NCBI GenBank assembly: GCA_963978545.1
Contig: OZ021724.1
Coordinates: 99,518,663 to 99,582,662 of the forward strand
Source of the DNA: Linyphia triangularis
Taxonomy: Eukaryota; Arthropoda; Arachnida; Araneae; Linyphiidae
Length of the DNA: 64,000 bases
Direction: 5' to 3'
Shown here: positions 12,340 through 24,294 of the stretch, in pieces
Layout of the letters: the number at the start of each line of letters is the position of its first letter
How positions within the stretch are numbered: position 1 is the first letter of the stretch
The notes under the pieces: model-generated
Seen by the model: only the letters and a program-made list of their open reading frames with translations
The model's database searches: none
What the model was told of the DNA's origin: nothing
Program-made: the position numbers and the translations under genes

Positions 12340-12845
12340 TCCAATATTACTCAAAAATACCCTAACATATTCCTTCGGGTTTATTCATCGATGTTCATTT
12401 CTTTATGCTTCCTTTTTGTAATCGTTATCGGATACTTCGTATTATATATATAAATTTTTTTTTCCCTTTTTTTTTTCCCGTTTTCCACTTTAATAGAACA
12501 CGAAAAGGATCGTTCCTAAGTGAAAGGGTTGAGCCAAAGGGGAAAAAACTGGGGACAAGGAAAAAGGGGCTCTTCAGAAAATGCACTCCTAGGAGACTGA
12601 AGGATCGGGTCGTAATAACGTCTTTATAACGTCTTTTCAACGACGAAGAATGGATTGAATTGTTATATTTTTATTGAGAGGCAGTGGCTTTTTATTTTTC
12701 TTTTTTATTGTGTGGAAAATAAGTGGAAGATTTTTCTTTTGTAAGCGGAATTTGAGAAATTTATTTTCTGGAAAAGGGTTGCTTTGTCATCATTAGAGCT
12801 CTATTAAATGGTTGATTTTTGAGGCTTATGCTGGTGTGCTAAGGA
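12340..12845. other. No gene recognised
   Basis: Two overlapping frames of about 70 codons on opposite strands (12405-12640) have low-complexity Lys/Phe-rich products and no recognised domain. Confidence 0.4.
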
Positions 12846-13680
12846 CAGAAGCAGTATCTGCAACTGAGCTCAGCGTGAGAAATGGCTGCTTAACAACTTC
12901 ATACAGCTGATGCTAACTTATTGAGTAACTTAATAACTTTTTTAATGTTTCCGGTTCGGATACGACCATTAAACTTTACAATTATGTAAAACTAAGTAGT
13001 ATCTGTAACTGAGATTAATTTGAAAAATGTCTGCTTAACAACTTCATACAGTTGATCATAACTTTTTGACTAACTTAATAACTTTTTCAATGTTTCCGTC
13101 GCGGATATGTCCACTAACCTTTACCATTATGTAAAACAAAGTAGTACCTGCAACTGAGCTCAATGTGAAAAATGGCTGCTGAACAACTTCATATAGTTGA
13201 TGCTAACTTATTGACTAATTTAATAACTTTTTCAATATTTCCGGGTCAGATACGACCATTGCACTTTACCATGATGTACAACAAAGTAGTATCTGCAACT
13301 GAGCACAATGTGAAAAATGGTTGATTAACAACTTGATACAGTTGATGCTAACCTTATAGACTTACTTTTTAATATTTCTGACGCAGACATGACCATTAAC
13401 CTTTACCATAATGTACAACAAAGTAGTATCTACAACTGAGCTTAGTTTGAAAAATGGTTGCTTAACAACTTCATACTGCTGATGCTAACTTATTGACTTA
13501 CTTAATAGGGTTTTTAATATTTACAGCTCAGATACGACCATTGCACTTTATTATGATGTGTAAAACAAAGTAATATCTGCAACTGAGCTCAATGTGAAAA
13601 ATGGCTGCTTAACAACCTTTTACAGTTGATGCTAACATATTGAATAACTTAATCACTTTTTTAATATTTCCGACGCAGAG
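12846..13680. repeat. Tandem repeat, about six units of roughly 145 bp
   Basis: The marker 'gcaactgag' recurs near 12858, 13003, 13149, 13295, 13433 and 13576, giving steps of 138-146 bp. Units are diverged, with single-base changes and small indels, so the array is old compared with the one at 16.4 kb. Confidence 0.85.
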
Positions 13681-14042
13681 CGAGAATTTGCAAATAATTG
13701 TATATAAGTATTTGTTAAATTATAATTTTATTTTAGTTCAGCAATCACTTTTGATTATAGCTCTTTATCATTGTAAAAATTGTAAATAGTATCGGAAATG
13801 CAAGCTTTAAAGGAGTGGTAACAGAATAATCTTGATATTACATATTGAATAACTTAATCACTTTTTTAATATTTTCGTCGCAGAATGAGAATTTGAAAAT
13901 AATTGTATATAAGTATTTGTTAAATTATAGTTTTGTTTTAGTTCAGCAATCACTTTTGATTATAGCTCTTTATCATTGTAAAAATTGTAAATAGTATCGG
14001 AAATGCAAGCTTTAAAGGAGTGGTAACAGAATAATCTTGATA
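13630..14042. repeat. 205 bp tandem duplication
   Basis: The block containing 'ctctttatcattgtaaaaat' occurs at 13761 and again at 13966, a 205 bp step, with only a few differences across the whole unit. It directly follows the 145 bp array and shares its 'taacttaatcacttttttaa' border. Confidence 0.85.
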
Positions 14043-14148
14043 TTTCTGGAATTTTTTAGAATATCAGCAACCTATAAAAATCTCGAGTGAGAATTTATCA
14101 GGGTCAGTCTAGTTCAGTTCTGACACTGGATGTTTTCGAATTGAACTA

Positions 14149-14351
14149 CACTGTTAAAAAAAATTGTCCACCATGCACCAAAATTTGGTTCCCATTTAGC
14201 TGCCACCAACATTTGGTGCTTAGTTTCGCGATTTAATGGTGCTTACGGTCCGAGGTTGCACCATTAAATCGTGAAACTAAGCACCAAATGTTGGTGGCAG
14301 CTAAATGGGAACCAATTTTTGGTGCAAGGCGGAAGAAAATTTTTAACAGTG
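14149..14351. mobile_element. Palindromic MITE with TA flanks, 203 bp
   Basis: Ends CACTGTTAAAAA and TTTTTAACAGTG, with TA at 14147-14148 and 14352-14353. The two arms pair over about 90 bases with few mismatches around a loop near 14247-14261. TA duplication fits Tc1/mariner-type mobilisation. The transcript would fold into a long hairpin. Confidence 0.85.
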
Positions 14352-14354
14352 TAC

Positions 14355-15743
14355 TGTTGATACAGTTTTGGATATTTCCGAGTTACAGGAAGCTTGTGTT
14401 TTCGCTGATGTTGAGTTCGAGATTATCTGGAAGCATTTGAGCTTGAATGTATTTTGCTGCCGATAAAAGAATTGCAAATTCCTTTGTGAAGAGTAAAGAA
14501 ATTAAGTTTTGTAGTCCTGAGAGAAGAAAATTAGCAGCAATATTTTGTTCAAATCTTGATTTTTCAAAGACTATAGCTAAATTTTTTACCGAAGTATTTA
14601 ATAATAACTATGTATTAATTTTTCGTTCAAAAGGAATAATTTGAAACCCATATCATACTTATATCTTCCTGTGAGTTTTCTTCCATTTGATTTCCAAATT
14701 TTAACCACCAAGAAGGCTGCAAGTGTACTCGTTTAACCTTCTCTGCCTGGACTTATACAAATATGTACAATATTAGGCATACATTTGAATTGAACTCGAT
14801 TTAAATGTACAAACCAAATTGATTTCCGTTCCTGAAATTACGATTCCAAAGCACTCAATACCAGAACACTCCAAAGTAAATAAACTTTCTTTAACTATCG
14901 ACTGCTTTTCCAATAGTCATTAGTTAGGTTTTCCATAAAAAAAACCCAAACAAAACCTACTTTCCCCACAGAAACGTCCACAGAACTTTGATATAACCAT
15001 TTAATCGTTCTACTAGCACACCTATCTATTTACATTATAATAATTTTATGTTGAGCTGCCACTTATTCAATCTTTTAGGCTACATTAGAAAACGAACGGA
15101 CGAAGCAGTTTTCGAATGCCACTTCTTCAAAATTGCGTTCTTTTGTCGCGACGTTGCTGGCACTTTAATCGATAATCTAATTCCGTATATCTAATAAAAG
15201 TATTTACAACGATGTATTTACTACCGGGTGGGACTAGCAACGCTTTGGGAAGCTACTCTTTCCGAAGCCCCCCTCCCCCCCACACACTTTAATGTCTTTT
15301 TAATGGATATAAAATTGAAAATATTCAAATGGGGGTGCGGTAGAACGTTTATTACAATGCAAATCCCCGAATCGTCTTTTCTTTTGAATTCTTTTTATAC
15401 TGATTGTTTTTATTTTTTTGTCTTACCTTAATCGTTTTACTTAGAAAAAAGGAATAAAAAAAAAAAAGTTTTTTTTTTTGAGGGGGTGGGGGCAATTTAT
15501 CGTTTAGAAGTCTTCTTTTAGTAGATGAAGTAAAGATCCTTGTTTGAAATGTCTGTGTCTTGCTTATCTGCCTGGATCTAGCTTATTGCTGAATAAGCTC
15601 ATGTATAACATACAATATGCTTTTTAAATTTTTTTTTTTAATTTAACAAGCTAAAAATTAAAAGTATTTATAATTTATTTATATATTATATAAAATGCAA
15701 TATTTTTAATTTATTTTTTGACATATTCAATAATAACATAATT
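14355..15743. other. No gene recognised
   Basis: A 65-codon frame at 14447-14644 and a 67-codon frame at 15228-15431 show no domain. Short G and T runs lie near 15465-15495. Confidence 0.4.
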
Positions 15744-15755
15744 GCTATGATTATT

Positions 15756-15935
15756 GGTTGGTTGTTTTTAGATTATTTGGCGCCGTCAGCAACACGATGG
15801 CTATAATGCGCCGAAACATTCGTCATTATATAAGCCAACATACTTTTACAAACACCCATGCCTAACACGGGACTCGAACCCGCAACCACGTGGTCTAGAA
15901 ACTAGCACGCTAACCACTATACCGTTTGGTCGGCT
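15756..15935 (-). mobile_element. tRNA-derived SINE (SINE2), copy 1, 180 bp
   Basis: On the reverse strand it starts GCCGACCAAACGGTATAGTGG (box A) and has box B GGTTGCGGGTTCGAGTCCCG, nearly the consensus. A conserved body follows and a GTTG-type simple tail. GCTATGATTATT is duplicated at 15744-15755 and 15936-15947. It is the best preserved promoter of the three copies. Confidence 0.92.
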
Positions 15936-15947
15936 GCTATGATTATT

Positions 15948-16397
15948 ACTCTGATAATTTTTTTTTTTTGATTTCATATATACTTTATGTAATAAGCCTA
16001 TATTCGAGATTTAAATCTTTAAAATTATTGTATGGCAACCTTTGGTTATACACACATTTACATAAATTTTATACCAAATGCAAATAAACTCTCTATTTCA
16101 AACAGTTATCCCCCCCCCCCCTTCTCTTTTTTACTTAATATACCTTTAAAATTATAATTAAATAAATAACGTATTTTGCGTATACAAATATTGCCATTTT
16201 CATAACGTAGCACACCACACATAAAATATTTATTTTTTCTAATTTAAGAAATATTTTAGGCACTCTAAATAGATCTTGTGTGTTTAAATTATCATGGAAA
16301 AAAATAGTTTGAAATATACAATAGAATTTGAGAAAAGTGTACTTAATCAAAAGTTGCCATATTATAATTTTAAAATTCTAAGTCTCAAATAAAGGCT
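15948..16397. other. No gene recognised
   Basis: AT-rich, with a T run near 15959 and a C run near 16111. A reverse-strand frame of 71 codons at 16135-16350 is Ile/Phe-rich without a known domain. Confidence 0.4.
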
Positions 16398-18492
16398 TCT
16401 CTATATATATAAGGCAAAGCCCTCACTCACTGATTCACTGACTCACTGACTCACTCATCACTAATTCTCCCACTTCCCACATAGTCACAACTCTGAAAAT
16501 CGGCACAAATATCAACAATGGTAAACATAGAAAAAGTAAACTATTCCGATCTCGATTAACCCACTTTAAGGGGTCGAAAAGGGGTTAAACGTTCCAAACG
16601 GGGGACATTCGAAAATCCTACTTCCCACATAGTCACAACTCTGAAAATCGGCACAAATATCAACAATGGTAAAAATAGAAAAAGTAAAACTATTCCGATC
16701 TCAATTAACCCACTTTAAGGGGTCGAAAAGGGGTTAAACGTTCCAAACGGGGGACATTCGAAAATCCTACTTCCCACATAGTCACAACTCTGAAAATCGG
16801 CACAAATATCAACAATGGTAAAAATAGAAAAAGTAAAACTATTCCGATCTCGATTAACACACTTTAAGGGGTCGAAAAGGGGTTAAACGTTCCAAACGGG
16901 GGACATTCGAAAATCCTACTTCCCACATAGTCACAACTCTGAAAATCGGCACAAATATCAACAATGGTAAAAATAGAAAAAGTAAACTATTCCGATCTCG
17001 ATTAACACACTTTAAGGGGTCGAAAAGGGGTTAAACGTTCCAAACGGGGGACATTCGAAAATCCTACTTCCCACATAGTCACAACTCTGAAAATCGGCAC
17101 AAATATCAACAATGGTAAAAATAGAAAAAGTAAACTATTCCGATCTCGATTAACACACTTTAAGGGGTCGAAAAGGGGTTAAACGTTCCAAACGGGGGGA
17201 CATTCGAAAATCCTACTTCCCACATAGTCACAACTCTGAAAATCGGCACAAATATCAACAATGGTAAAAATAGAAAAAGTAAACTATTCCGATCTCGATT
17301 AACACACTTTAAGGGGTCGAAAAGGGGTTAAACGTTCCAAACGGGGGACATTCGAAAATTCTACTTCCCACATAGTCACAACTCTGAAAATCGGCACAAA
17401 TATCAACAATGGTAAAAATAGAAAAAGTAAACTATTCCGATCTCGATTAACACACTTTAAGGGGTCGAAAAGGGGTTAAACGTTCCAAACGGGGGACATT
17501 CGAAAATCCTACTTCCCACATAGTCACAACTCTGAAAATCGGCACAAATATCAACAATGGTAAAAATAGAAAAAGTAAACTATTCCGATCTCGATTAACA
17601 CACTTTAAGGGGTCGAAAAGGGGTTAAACGTTCCAAACGGGGGGACATTCGAAAATCCTACTTCCCACATAGTCACAACTCTGAAAATCGGCACAAATAT
17701 CAACAATGGTAAAAATAGAAAAAGTAAACTATTCCGATCTCGATTAACCCACTTTAAGGGGTCGAAAAGGGGTTAAACGTTCCAAACGAGCGATATATTC
17801 GAATGTCCTACTTCTCATATTTTCACAATTCTGAAAACTGGTGTGAATATCAATAAAGACAAACGCAGAAAAAGTAAACTATTCCGATCTCCGGTGGATC
17901 AAGGGGTGGAAAAGGGGTTAAACGTTCCAAACGAGGAATATTCGAATGTACCACTTCCCATATGGTCACAACTCGGAAATTTGGTACAAATGTCAAAAAA
18001 GATTAAACATAGAAAAAGTAAGCTATTCTGTTCTCGATTAACCAACTTTAAGGGGTCGAAAAGGGGTTAAATGTTCCAAACGAGGGATATCCGAATGTTC
18101 CTCTTCCAATGTAGTCATTTTTCTGATATTTTTTTGCAAATGTTAAAAAAATAAATCATTCCAATATCGATTAACGAATTTTTAAGGGATGAAAAGACGA
18201 CGCAACATTGAAACTATACGAGGATTAACTTAATGTCTAATTAACTTAATTCCAATACAGCTACTACTTTGAAATTTAGAACTAAGAGCAAACATAAACA
18301 CAATAAACTATTCCAGTTTACTATTCACAATTATAAATTTCGTTTAAAATGTCAACAAAGGAAAGTTCCTATTTTGATAAATCAATTTGTCGGGATCGAA
18401 AAGGGAGCAAACGTCTGAAGTGTAGAATACGTGAATGTCTTTTGATCGCTAAAATGCTAATGGTAAAATTTCGTAGCGCAGCACGGGTCTAG
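16398..18492 (+). mobile_element. Helitron-like element family HEL-b with internal minisatellite, about 2.1 kb
   Basis: Starts TCTCTATATATATAAGGC and ends GCAGCACGGGTCTAGT, with CTAG at 18489-18492. A TC start and a CTAG end without target duplication fit Helitron or Helentron ends. Just inside the start is a (TCAC)n-like 'actcactgactcactcatc' block. Most of its length is the tandem array listed next. No Rep-helicase is encoded. Confidence 0.7.
16460..18112 (+). repeat. 148-149 bp minisatellite, nine near-identical plus about three diverged units
   Basis: The marker CACATAGTCACAACTCTG starts at 16478, 16626, 16775, 16924, 17072, 17221, 17369, 17517 and 17666. Steps alternate between 148 and 149 because of a single A or G in homopolymers. 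Units after about 17795 are diverged and resemble the single unit left in the copy at 8490-9006. The near-identity of the nine points to recent expansion or gene conversion. Confidence 0.95.
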
Positions 18493-18623
18493 TATTGCAT
18501 AAAGTATATTCAAAATAAAACAAAATTTGGAAGTGTAATATACATAACAAATATGTTATTATTAACTATGTCAAAAATTAATTTAAAAATATTGCATTGT
18601 AAATAATTTAGGGAACTGTTTAA

Positions 18624-19351
18624 GGTGTATGTATACCTTAGAACATTTTTTTTTTTAATTCTGAATTTAAAAACTCAATTCTTTTTTCATTACTTAGAAA
18701 GTATATGATTAAAATCCTTTCATAAAAAAAATTCAAATTTCGGCAATTGTTAATTTGTTAATTAAGTTTTAATTAGATAATTGGTACCTTTTTCAAACAA
18801 TGATATATCAAATTCTAATTTACTTAGAAACGCAATTCTACATGGAAACCATTCGAAATATTATTCTTAATGTTTTAAATCTCAATTAAATCTCTTATAT
18901 AGAATAGGTTTTTTTTAACAATTAATTTTGTATGAAAACATGAAAAAAATCAATATTTTCAATGAATTTTAAGTTTTAAAAATCCCGAAAAACTCAATTT
19001 CTCAACCAATTTTTATAATTGAGTTTCAAAAAATCTAGTACATTATGTAGATTACTATAATATAAAAAAAAATTATTATTCAACATTTTGTTCTTGATTT
19101 ATAATTGTTTGAATAAAGCGTGACATAATAAAAATACAGTTAGTCAGAAAACCGGTTTAAAGTTTTAAAAACGTGGTATCTAACAGGGAAAGTACCTACC
19201 TATAAATAATTGTAGCATAAAAACTATTAAGGATATTTTCAAAAGTTTAGTATTGTTTGAAAGCTTAAGTATCAGAAAATATTATGATATAATAAAAAAA
19301 AAAAATGAATATTCTTATCGATTTCCGTGAATAGTAGGGTATACGTACACC
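18624..19351. mobile_element. piggyBac-like MITE, TTAA target duplication (copy 3, 728 bp)
   Basis: TTAA at 18620-18623 and 19352-19355. The ends are AGGTGTATGTATACC and, inverted, GGTATACGTACACC. No coding capacity. Confidence 0.82.
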
Positions 19352-19359
19352 TTAAGTTG

Positions 19360-19525
19360 AATGTAAATATGGCTGATTTGCTTGTAAAGGGCTCTTGTCT
19401 CCCCTTAAAAAGCTTGCCATCACACAATCGATCTGAAACTTTGCAGATAAACTAGTTGCCAATGACAATTCCCTTTGGTTAATTTTGTTGGCTGTCACTG
19501 AAAATCTACTTTTAAACATACTTCG
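19360..19525 (+). mobile_element. Family-E repeat, diverged fragment
   Basis: Shares 'cttgccatcac.caatcg.tctgaaactt' and the following 'ggctgtcactg' block with the copies at 6150-6240 and 26320-26400. It is more diverged than those. Confidence 0.45.
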
Positions 19526-19804
19526 GTTCTCGTTTCGGATTCTTTTCTTATTTTTTAAAAAATGAAAAAGAATTTTAATGTTTTTTTTTTTTTTTTTTTT
19601 TTTTTTGTGAAATATTGTTCTTTTATATAAACTTAAATAAGAGGCTTCTATTTTTTTTTTTATTTAAAAATAACATAATAATGACAAAACAAAAAAAAAA
19701 AAAAAGTTTAGACGGTTAAGTGTTTCCTTAAATCGTGTGTAAATTGATTCACTGAACAGACAGTACATCGAAGGAAAAACTCGTTTTACAGCCAACTTCC
19801 TTAA

Positions 19805-20468
19805 GGTGTACGTATAGGTTTCAAAATTTTTTTTTTAATTTTCAATTTAAAAATTAGACCTTTGCACCTAGAAAAGTACATTATTTGTTAAACGGTTTCC
19901 AATAATTTTTTTTTTAAATTTCTTCAATTTTAATAATTAATTAACATTTAATCAACTAATTAAGCTAATTTCGAACGGTAATGACAAAAATTCTAATTAA
20001 CCCACAGATAAAATTTTGGTGTTAAATAATGTGGAATACCCTGTTCTATGTTTTGACCCTACTAACAGAATTTTACAGTGTGTATATTTTGTGATATCTT
20101 GCTTTAACTGAATCTATTAGAAAAATCCAAGTTTTTTTATACAGAATCTTATCTTTAAAATTCAATTAAAAAAATATTTATTTACAAATCACTTAGTATT
20201 TAGGGTCAAAACATTCAGCAATGTATGCAGATTGAATGAAATGCAAAAGAGAAAAAACTACAATCTGAGAATAACTTTTAAAAAAGTATTTTTTAAATAA
20301 AAAACTGTTTATTATTATACAAATTATTATATATTTTCTTTTTTGTATGCTCCTCCATCATAGGGTGTCCTTCTTTTGTGTTGTTTTTATTTTGCTTTTG
20401 TTTTTTACGGCCTTACAAATCTTCCTCGATTTTTGCGAGTTATGCTATTTGAAGCCTATACGTATACC
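19805..20468. mobile_element. piggyBac-like MITE, TTAA target duplication (copy 4, 664 bp)
   Basis: TTAA at 19801-19804 and 20469-20472. The ends are AGGTGTACGTATAGG and, inverted, CCTATACGTATACC. Most of its body reads in register with copy 1 (4583-5311), apart from deletions. Confidence 0.87.
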
Positions 20469-20634
20469 TTAAATGTGGTTTGTATATTTTCGAAAGAAGT
20501 AATGTCTGATCCTTTTTAATTAATTATTCTAAATTAAGATTACTCATTACTTCAGACTTAAAGTTGCGCATTAAAAGTTGAATAACCTTTCAACTAGTTG
20601 ATAAATTAATTTATTAAAACATCGTTATTATTTC

Positions 20635-21205
20635 AAAATAATATAACCCATAAAAACAAAGTTTAATAAAAATAATTTATAAGCATTGCCAATTTATATA
20701 TTCATTAACAAAGCGCCGTTTCTGTTGTCAGCGTATGCTTGGTGTTGGCATCTAATTTTAAATATTAAAAACATCTCTATCAGATATGTATGCTGTTACC
20801 TACATCAAAAAATTTATCCTTTAAAAATGAATGTGATTTTATGCATTCACATCCAAATATCTTTTATTTATTCCTTATAAAAAATTATTATTTATTGATT
20901 AAAACAATTTTGGTAACAGAAAATAGTGTCTTCAATGATTGGTTAAATGTTATTTCAGGGCGACAGCGTGATTGCAAGTTTTTTTTTATTAGTATTCCGT
21001 AAAAGAGACCTGTTAGTGACAGTGAGAGTCCCCAAAATTTGGTAGAATGCATTGTAATTGACTTTAAATCTATCTGCCAAGTTTCAGCTCGATTGGATGA
21101 TGGCAAGAGGGTTTATTAGGTCTCCGTAGATTTGCAGGCATTTGACATACAACCAATCCCCTCACCCCCGTACCCACACACAATAGAAGTTGAAATATAA
21201 AGGAT
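20635..21205 (-). mobile_element. Family-E repeat, near full length
   Basis: Reverse complement of the copy at 5985-6612, from the 'aacccataaaaacaaag' end to 'aaatataaaggatttataaa'. The tetranucleotide site (about 20878-20910) holds only a short AT-rich tract. Small frames here are incidental. Confidence 0.7.
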
Positions 21206-21654
21206 TTATAAAGCTTGATTTTAAGTTTCCTGTGGAGTTTGTTTTATTAGCCGTATTAGGGACATGGTCCAATAAGACTAATTAAAGTCATTTGGCTTAC
21301 TTTAGGATTTTACCCTTTTTTAAATGAATAATGATAATATATCGTGTGACTTATAATTAACAGTCAATTTAAAAGAATTCCGTGTTTGGAGAGTATTTCT
21401 TTAAAGCTACCAGAATGAGCAATTCCAAATTTTTTTTTATAAACGAATGAAATTAGTTTATATTTATGAAGAATTTCTTTCTGATTCCAAATAATCAAAC
21501 AAAAGTTATTTAAAAAAAATCAGTTATTTAAATATTAAAAAAAGAAAACGCCCTAAAATCTCGTCCAATCGCAGTCCGATCAAAATGATCTTCAATAGCT
21601 GTGACGTCAAAACTTCCTTCTGTTTCTCTGGTTAATGAATGGTTCCGTTATATA
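21206..21654. other. No gene recognised
   Basis: AT-rich, unassigned, with no frame of note. Confidence 0.4.
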
Positions 21655-21872
21655 GTTAAGAATTGTCTGAAAGTATATCGCCAAAATCATCACTTTGGCG
21701 GAGTTTTTCTTTTTAAAGAGTTACAAAAGAATTATTGCCTAAAATATCGCCAACCTGGCCATATTTTCTAAATGAATGTTGAAAATATAAAATCGGTAAA
21801 TGACACAAATTGACATCAGTATTATAGTGTAATTGAAAGCTGTGCGATGTTCTACACCCCTAGTTTCATTAT
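21655..21872 (-). mobile_element. Family-D DNA transposon, terminal part
   Basis: Reverse complement of the left end of the 53.8 kb copy. It carries two CGCCAA/TTGGCG pairs (about 21681-21706 and 21746-21758) and ends near 'gttctacacccctagt'. Confidence 0.65.
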
Positions 21873-22294
21873 GGGAATGACCTTACAAGAGATTTCAAAC
21901 TTCAAATTCTGTAAGAGAGATCTCTTTATTGTATATAAAAAAATGAAATAAAAAAATTTCCACCGAAAATTTGGGAAAAGAGCTTTTTGACAGGCGAGAA
22001 GTGTCGTTGAAGACGACGTTTTTGAAATTTCACGCAGATTGACAGAGTCTCGAAGAAATTGCTGAGAAACAGAGGTCAGGTAAAAAGCGTTTTGAATTTG
22101 ATCTCTTCAAAATGTCTCCCCCCCCCCCTCCCTTCTCCAAAAAATGAAGGCATACTGTCAAGAAAAGTTTTAAGGTGATTTCGAATGAAATAAAAGGAAA
22201 TGTAAAATTCTTGGATGTATTTTTTAAGGAATGACTAAATTGAAACAAGTTGGGATTGTGGCGGTCGCTGTCACCGAAAGAAAGCTTTTACACA
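21873..22294. other. No gene recognised
   Basis: Contains a C run near 22118. A 72-codon reverse frame (22030-22248) has no domain. Confidence 0.4.
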
Positions 22295-22296
22295 TA

Positions 22297-22955
22297 GACT
22301 GAGAGGGGACTGCAATTTTTAGACCCCATCGAACATCATTCTGATTTTTTTATAGAAATTAGAGAAAAGAGAGTAGATTACTAATCTATTGGTCTGCCGT
22401 GGCAAAAATGGCCGAAACTGGTCAAAAATCGACTTTTAATAAGTTGAACTAAATCCAATTGCCAAATGAGCCATAACTTGCCAAATAATGAGCATTTTTT
22501 TTTTATTTGGTAACCCTCACTCTTTAATTATCAATTAAGAAGGTTGTAGACGATTCAGATATCTGGCGACGGTCTACTTGCATCTATTAAAAGGGAGCCA
22601 AGTTTGGCAATAAATATTACGTCACGGATGACGTAACTGATGTCACCAATTTGGCTTACTTTTAAAAGATACAATTTTTCCATGCCAGAGATCAGAAATC
22701 GTTTGCGCTTTTTCTCACTGAAAACCAAAATGCAGGATTGCCAGACGAATAAGTTTGTTCTCTTTTTGGCAAGTTATGACATATTTGGCAATAGGATTTT
22801 AGTTCAACTCATTCTAAGTCGATTTTTGATCAGTTTCGGCCATTTTTGCCACGGCCAGACGAGTGGATTTCTAATCTACTCACTTTTCTCCAATCTCTAT
22901 AAAAAATTCAGAATGATGTTCGATGGGGTTCAAAAATTGCAGTCGTCTCTCGGAC
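22297..22955. mobile_element. Family-A MITE, 659 bp
   Basis: TA at 22295-22296 and 22956-22957. The ends are GACTGAGAGGGGACTG and, inverted, GTCTCTCGGAC. The centre at about 22597-22655 has the GCCAAGTTTGGC / ACCAATTTGGCT arms around TTACGTCACGGATGACGTAA. A 128-codon frame spanning 22640-23026 lies in its right arm and is incidental. Confidence 0.85.
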
Positions 22956-23094
22956 TAACACGTTTCCTTAAATTGCAGTGGGTCCACGTATCAAGTATTT
23001 ACAATTTAGCGACACTTAATGAGTGAAAACTCTCCCAGTTAAGTTTGACCACATATGATTACAAAAACTTTGAATTTCGGATTTCTTTTAACTT

Positions 23095-23805
23095 TCAATT
23101 ACCCATATGTTTACATACGGTATTGAAAGTATAGCATTCGGTCAAAAAATATAGATTTTTTGCAATTCCTCCACGTTTTGGAACATCCTGATTTCAAAAA
23201 ATAATCTAGAAAAATGTTTGTCTGTGTGTCTTTGGTCAGCTCAACTCCCGAACAAATTGACCTACAATGTTCAAATTTGGTGTGCGGGATACTATTTGTC
23301 TTGGATCCTAACATTAAGGTTTTAGTCATAATCGCTCATGCGCATAAGGTAGAATTCATTGAAAAAATCTTGTTTTTCAGCAATTGTTAAAAAAATGCTC
23401 TAATGATTTTGATTAAAATCGCTGAGCTAATGCTTTTTAAGGTGTTCCAATTGTACCAACCTTCGAAATTCTCGTAGAAATGTTTCAAAACCTTAAAAAG
23501 TTGCAAAATGAGTGCCTTTAACACAGAGCCTTCTGTTCTTGAGCATCGCCCATCAACGATAGATTTTTTTCTGTCTCATGCACAAGAAAGGACAATCTAT
23601 TGTCTATCGATTAACGCCGTTAATTTCGTTATTTCGGCGTATTTGTTTAGTCCATTTAAAAATTATTACCAAAAATATCGCCAAACTTGTCATTTTTATT
23701 TAAATCAGTGAACTTTTGAAACGGTAAATAACATAATAAATTTTAACGTAATGACCAATATTATTGTATGATTGAAAGTTGCGCGATGTTCCACACATCA
23801 TAGTT
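23095..23805 (-). mobile_element. Family-D DNA transposon, near full length
   Basis: Reverse complement of the copy at 53818-54527, from 'tttcaattacccatatg' to the 'ttgcgcgatgttccacac' end. Inner parts are partly replaced. About 711 bp, the same length class as the 54 kb copy. No transposase is encoded. Confidence 0.7.
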
Positions 23806-23810
23806 AAAAC

Positions 23811-24294
23811 TGTCGTAATATAGAAATGATGTTACCATTGTCGGTAAGATTGGGGACAAATTTGAGGAGAAAACCTAATTAAACATTCGAGTTCCAATTT
23901 GATATCACTATTTGGAGCCATTATGTGACTTTTAATAAAAATACGAAATATTCTTCGGATTAAACTAAAAGCACCACTAGCCGGTTAAATTTCGGTATGA
24001 GAATCCACATAAACGTTACCTTTAATTTGACATATAGTACGCATAAGTTATATATGTAATCTTTATATTTTTGTCTGCGAATGTTAAATTCAAACGGACA
24101 GAGTTGTTGTATAACTTTTGCACTTATACAACAACGTAGCGTGGAAGCTAAACTGAAACTATAGAATTTAAGGTCTTTTCTACATCTCTCAGTTTTTATT
24201 TATTTTGGTACATGCGTAAAATATAATTGATAAATATAAATTGTGCCTCATTTTTAAATATTTTATAAATTCGTCAGAGGAAGTTCTTGTAAGT
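23811..24294. other. No gene recognised
   Basis: AT-rich, unassigned. Confidence 0.4.

Noticed and set aside
13690..14650. A second solo LTR around the TA MITE
   Set aside because: The general look (TATAAAAAT near 14076, no clear TG/CA ends) suggested one, but no target duplication or matching LTR was found.
15860..15935. Reverse-strand tRNA gene (Arg-like loop)
   Set aside because: Same structure at three loci with identical non-tRNA body, GTTG tail and target duplications, so SINE2.
22640..23026. 128-codon protein
   Set aside because: Lies in the right arm of a family-A MITE; other family-A copies do not keep the frame.
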